Assembly (NCBI GenBank): GCA_964652155.1
Contig: CAZZBK010000002.1
Location: 74,687 to 138,686, forward strand
Direction of reading: 5' to 3'
Length of the DNA: 64,000 bases
From: CAZZBK01 sp964652155
GTDB taxonomy: Bacteria > Planctomycetota > Planctomycetia > Pirellulales > PNKZ01
Positions 61,703-64,000 of the stretch are shown in pieces; position 1 is the first letter of the stretch, and each line of letters opens with the position of its first letter. A program made the translations under genes and the position numbers. The notes beneath the pieces were generated by a model that was not told where the DNA came from, did no database searches, and saw only the letters and a program-made list of their open reading frames with translations.

Positions 61703-61745
61703 GTTCGATCTGTAAGCAACTTCTGTTTGGTAAGGAGAGTGCGAC

Positions 61746-61937
61746 GTGGGTGGCATCAGCGATCGAGCACAAGAGATCAAGCGTCGGCGCAAGCGCCGCG
61801 AAAAAATTGAGAAGTTCAAGCACAAGCTCAAGAAGGCCACCACCTCGGAAAAGGCCGTCATGATCGAGAAAATTCGCAAGATGACCGTCGGTTCCGAGGT
61901 CATCATCGCCAATCTCGGTTTGGAAACCGAGCGCTAA
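61746..61937 (+). CDS. Small basic helical protein, unknown function
   Basis: The protein has 63 residues from a GTG with AAGGAG eight bases upstream. It is very rich in Lys and Arg in the first half (RRRKRREKIEKFKHKLKKAT), predicted as one long helix, and ends TVGSEVIIANLGLE. Similar short proteins occur in planctomycetes, and some are annotated as DUF6800. It may bind nucleic acid or ribosomes. It has a strong promoter-like site, so expression may be high. Confidence 0.65.
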   Translation: MGGISDRAQEIKRRRKRREKIEKFKHKLKKATTSEKAVMIEKIRKMTVGSEVIIANLGLETER

Positions 61938-61968
61938 CGCTCCGTTCCCACAATTCCGGCTTTTCTCT

Positions 61969-61993
61969 CCGTGGGGAATTTTTTACCCCACGG
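61969..61993. terminator. Stem-loop between the small protein gene and clpB
   Basis: An 8-bp perfect stem (ccgtgggg/ccccacgg) holds a T-rich loop. The clpB stop codon lies within the loop. It could end either transcript, but no T-run stands outside the stem. Confidence 0.45.
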
Positions 61994-64000
61994 TGGTACT
62001 TGTATCGCCGGTGATTGACTCGAACGTAAACTCTCCGCCGCGGAAGTCGACATACACGGTCGAATCCGCAGCCAGCGAACCCTTCAGTAACTCGGTTGCC
62101 AGCGGATTTTGAATCCGCTGCTGAATCACTCGCTTGAGTGGGCGCGCACCGTAAGTCGGATCGTAACCCAACTCGGCAATTTGCTCCCGGGCCGCGGCGG
62201 TCACCTCGAGCTTCATCTCCTGCGCCTCGAGTTGCTTCTCGAGCCGCTTGAGTTGCAAATCCACAATCCGTTGAATATGGCGACGGTCGAGAGGGTGAAA
62301 CACGATCGTCTCGTCGATGCGGTTGAGGAACTCCGGCAGGAACCGGCCTTCGAGCGCGTCCTGCACCGCTTCGCGGATCTGCTGGCTGGAGCCGCCGTCG
62401 CGGGTAATTTCCTGAATCATCTGACTGCCGACGTTACTGGTCATCACGACGATCGTGTTGGTGAAGTCGACCGTGTGACCCAGGTTGTCGCTGAGCCGGC
62501 CGTCGTCGAGCACTTGCAACAGGATATTGAATACGTCGCGATGGGCTTTCTCGATCTCGTCGAGCAGCACGACTGAGTACGGTCGACGGCGGACCGCTTC
62601 GGTCAGTCGGCCCCCTTCTTCATACCCAACGTATCCCGGCGGAGCACCGATCAAACGGCTGACGGTGTGTTTCTCCATGAACTCGCTCATATCGAGGCGC
62701 ACCATCGCGTTCTCGTCGTCGAACAACACCTCGGCGAGCGCTTTGCACAGTTCGGTTTTGCCGACACCCGTGGGGCCCATGAACAGGAACGAACCGATGG
62801 GGCGATTCGGGTCTTGCAATCCGCTCCGCGAGCGCCGCACGGCGTTCGACACGGCCGTCACGGCCTCGTCCTGGCCGATGACCCGTTGATGCAGCCGCTC
62901 TTCAAGCACGAGTAACTTGGCACGCTCGGTCTCCATCATGCGACTGACGGGGACACCGGTCCAGGCGCTGACCACCTCGGCGATTTCCTCGGGACCAACT
63001 TCCTGTCGCAACAAACGTCGCGCTGTCGTGGGAGCCGGTTGTGACTCGGCATTTTCGATCGAGGCGGTGAGCTTCTTGCGCTCCATGTCGAGTTCGTAGA
63101 GCCGTTGATATTGCTTCTCATCGATCGGCAGACCCGAGGCCTGGGCCTCCTTGATGGCCGTGCTCTGCTGTTGAAACTCGTGGGCAACGCGGTCGAGCCG
63201 GGTGCGAATTTCTTGCGTGTCGCCAAGCCCCGCCTTCTCGGCTTCCCATTGATCGCGCAGGTCTTTGAGCTTTTTCTTCAGCTCCGTCATTTCCTCTTCA
63301 ATCTCGTGCAGGCGATCAATGGCATGCTCTTCTTTTTCTTCCGCGAGTTGCCGCGCGGCCAGTTCCAATTGCATCAACCGCCGCTGCACCTGATCGATTT
63401 CGGTCGGGACACTTTGCAACTCCATCGAGAGTCGGCTCGTGGCCTCATCCATCAGGTCGATGGCCTTGTCGGGCAAAAACCGATCGGTGATGTAGCGGTG
63501 CGACAGTTGCGCCGCCGCAACGAGCGCCGAATCCTTGATCTTGACCCCTTTGTGATGCGCCTCGTAGCGTCCTTTGAGTCCGCGGAGAATGGCGATCGTG
63601 TCCTCGACATTTGGCTCGCCTACGAAGATGGGTTGGAAGCGGCGTTCGAGCGCGGCGTCCTTTTCGATGTACTTGCGATACTCGTCGAGCGTGGTCGCGC
63701 CGATGCAGTGCAACTCGCCGCGGGCCAGGGCAGGCTTGAGCAGATTGGCGGCGTCGCTGCCCCCTTCGGCCGCGCCAGCCCCAACGACCGTGTGCAACTC
63801 ATCGATGAACAGAATGACATTGCCGCCGGCGTCAGAGACCTCGCGCAGCACGGCCTTGAGCCGCTCCTCGAACTCGCCGCGGAATTTGGTGCCAGCAACG
63901 AGCGCGCCCAAGTCGAGAGCCACGACCCGTTGGTTCTTCAGGTTCTGCGGCACGTCACCTTGCACGATGCGCAACGCCAGCCCTTCGGCAATCGCGGTCT
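61983..64000 (-). CDS. clpB: ATP-dependent disaggregase ClpB, C-terminal part (cut by window edge)
   Basis: About 672 residues are present, and the start is beyond the right edge. They begin near the end of the first Walker A and include VILFIDELHTVVGAG (Walker B of domain 1), the coiled-coil middle domain (ELKKKLKDLRDQWEAEKAGLG) that distinguishes ClpB from ClpA/ClpC, and domain 2 with GPTGVGKTEL and VVLLDEIEKAHRDVFNILL. ClpB resolubilises aggregated protein with DnaK. The sequence ends with the conserved LNRIDETIVFHPL block and a small C-terminal domain. Confidence 0.95.
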   Translation of the reverse strand, partial: TAIAEGLALRIVQGDVPQNLKNQRVVALDLGALVAGTKFRGEFEERLKAVLREVSDAGGNVILFIDELHTVVGAGAAEGGSDAANLLKPALARGELHCIGATTLDEYRKYIEKDAALERRFQPIFVGEPNVEDTIAILRGLKGRYEAHHKGVKIKDSALVAAAQLSHRYITDRFLPDKAIDLMDEATSRLSMELQSVPTEIDQVQRRLMQLELAARQLAEEKEEHAIDRLHEIEEEMTELKKKLKDLRDQWEAEKAGLGDTQEIRTRLDRVAHEFQQQSTAIKEAQASGLPIDEKQYQRLYELDMERKKLTASIENAESQPAPTTARRLLRQEVGPEEIAEVVSAWTGVPVSRMMETERAKLLVLEERLHQRVIGQDEAVTAVSNAVRRSRSGLQDPNRPIGSFLFMGPTGVGKTELCKALAEVLFDDENAMVRLDMSEFMEKHTVSRLIGAPPGYVGYEEGGRLTEAVRRRPYSVVLLDEIEKAHRDVFNILLQVLDDGRLSDNLGHTVDFTNTIVVMTSNVGSQMIQEITRDGGSSQQIREAVQDALEGRFLPEFLNRIDETIVFHPLDRRHIQRIVDLQLKRLEKQLEAQEMKLEVTAAAREQIAELGYDPTYGARPLKRVIQQRIQNPLATELLKGSLAADSTVYVDFRGGEFTFESITGDTSTTVG

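Noticed and set aside
1..64000. CRISPR array, rRNA operon or prophage
   Set aside because: No direct-repeat array, no rRNA-like sequence and no phage gene set were seen.

Overview
The window looks like a piece of a planctomycete chromosome, probably from the Pirellulales. Markers for this are three DUF1501 proteins with twin-arginine starts, two DUF1549/DUF1553 cytochrome-like proteins, a PVC-type CxxCH dehydrogenase-like protein, a TIGR03067 protein, a DUF1080 protein, a PQQ-propeller protein with the FRGP start, a DUF1573 protein and a membrane protein opening with NPFESP. GC content is moderately high. Shine-Dalgarno sites are visible at many starts, and neighbours often overlap by 1 to 8 bases, so translational coupling is common. 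The species cannot be fixed from the sequence alone.

Layout. 1-3161 (minus): the start of rpiB, a YrdC-like/low-molecular-weight phosphatase fusion, and a CehA/McbA-like metallohydrolase. 3420-6323 (plus): PVC cytochrome. 6484-8615 (minus): an aspartate/glutamate-rich protein coupled to scpB, then an anchored unknown protein. 8911-13727 (plus): a YhaO/YhaN (Mre11/Rad50-like) pair whose nuclease half seems to lack catalytic residues. 13754-15390 (minus): TIGR03067 protein and sugar isomerase. 15630-24433 (mostly plus): lysS, a LolCD-like ABC transporter, ilvE, an AlkA-like glycosylase (minus), a lactonase, a small zinc ribbon, an unknown protein and a LolA-like protein. 24469-30972: DUF1573 protein, enolase-superfamily enzyme, GT21 glycosyltransferase, CheY, a small inverted-repeat element, DUF1501 protein and an NPFESP membrane protein. 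31134-33655: tRNA-Gln, cyclophilin lipoprotein and small unknowns. 33837-49396: catabolic or surface modules typical of planctomycetes (DUF1549/DUF1553 with DUF1501, PQQ, DUF1080, redoxin, PPC-domain protein), interrupted by aroA.

49399-56884 is the most unusual region. An AAA ATPase, a Ser/Thr kinase fused to a tubulin-like domain, and an HD-GYP protein lie in one minus-strand run. A divergent gene encodes an FHA domain fused to an EAL domain. Together they suggest a membrane- or cytoskeleton-associated device that joins protein phosphorylation to cyclic-di-GMP turnover; its function is unknown.

56881-64000 holds cysD and cysNC (sulfate activation) separated by a repeat, rsmG, a tRNA-like 5' fragment, a methyltransferase, a small basic protein and the 3' part of clpB. 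Further small genetic events include a frameshift in a G7 run of a DUF1549/DUF1553 gene and a MITE-like element at the stop codon of a DUF1501 gene.
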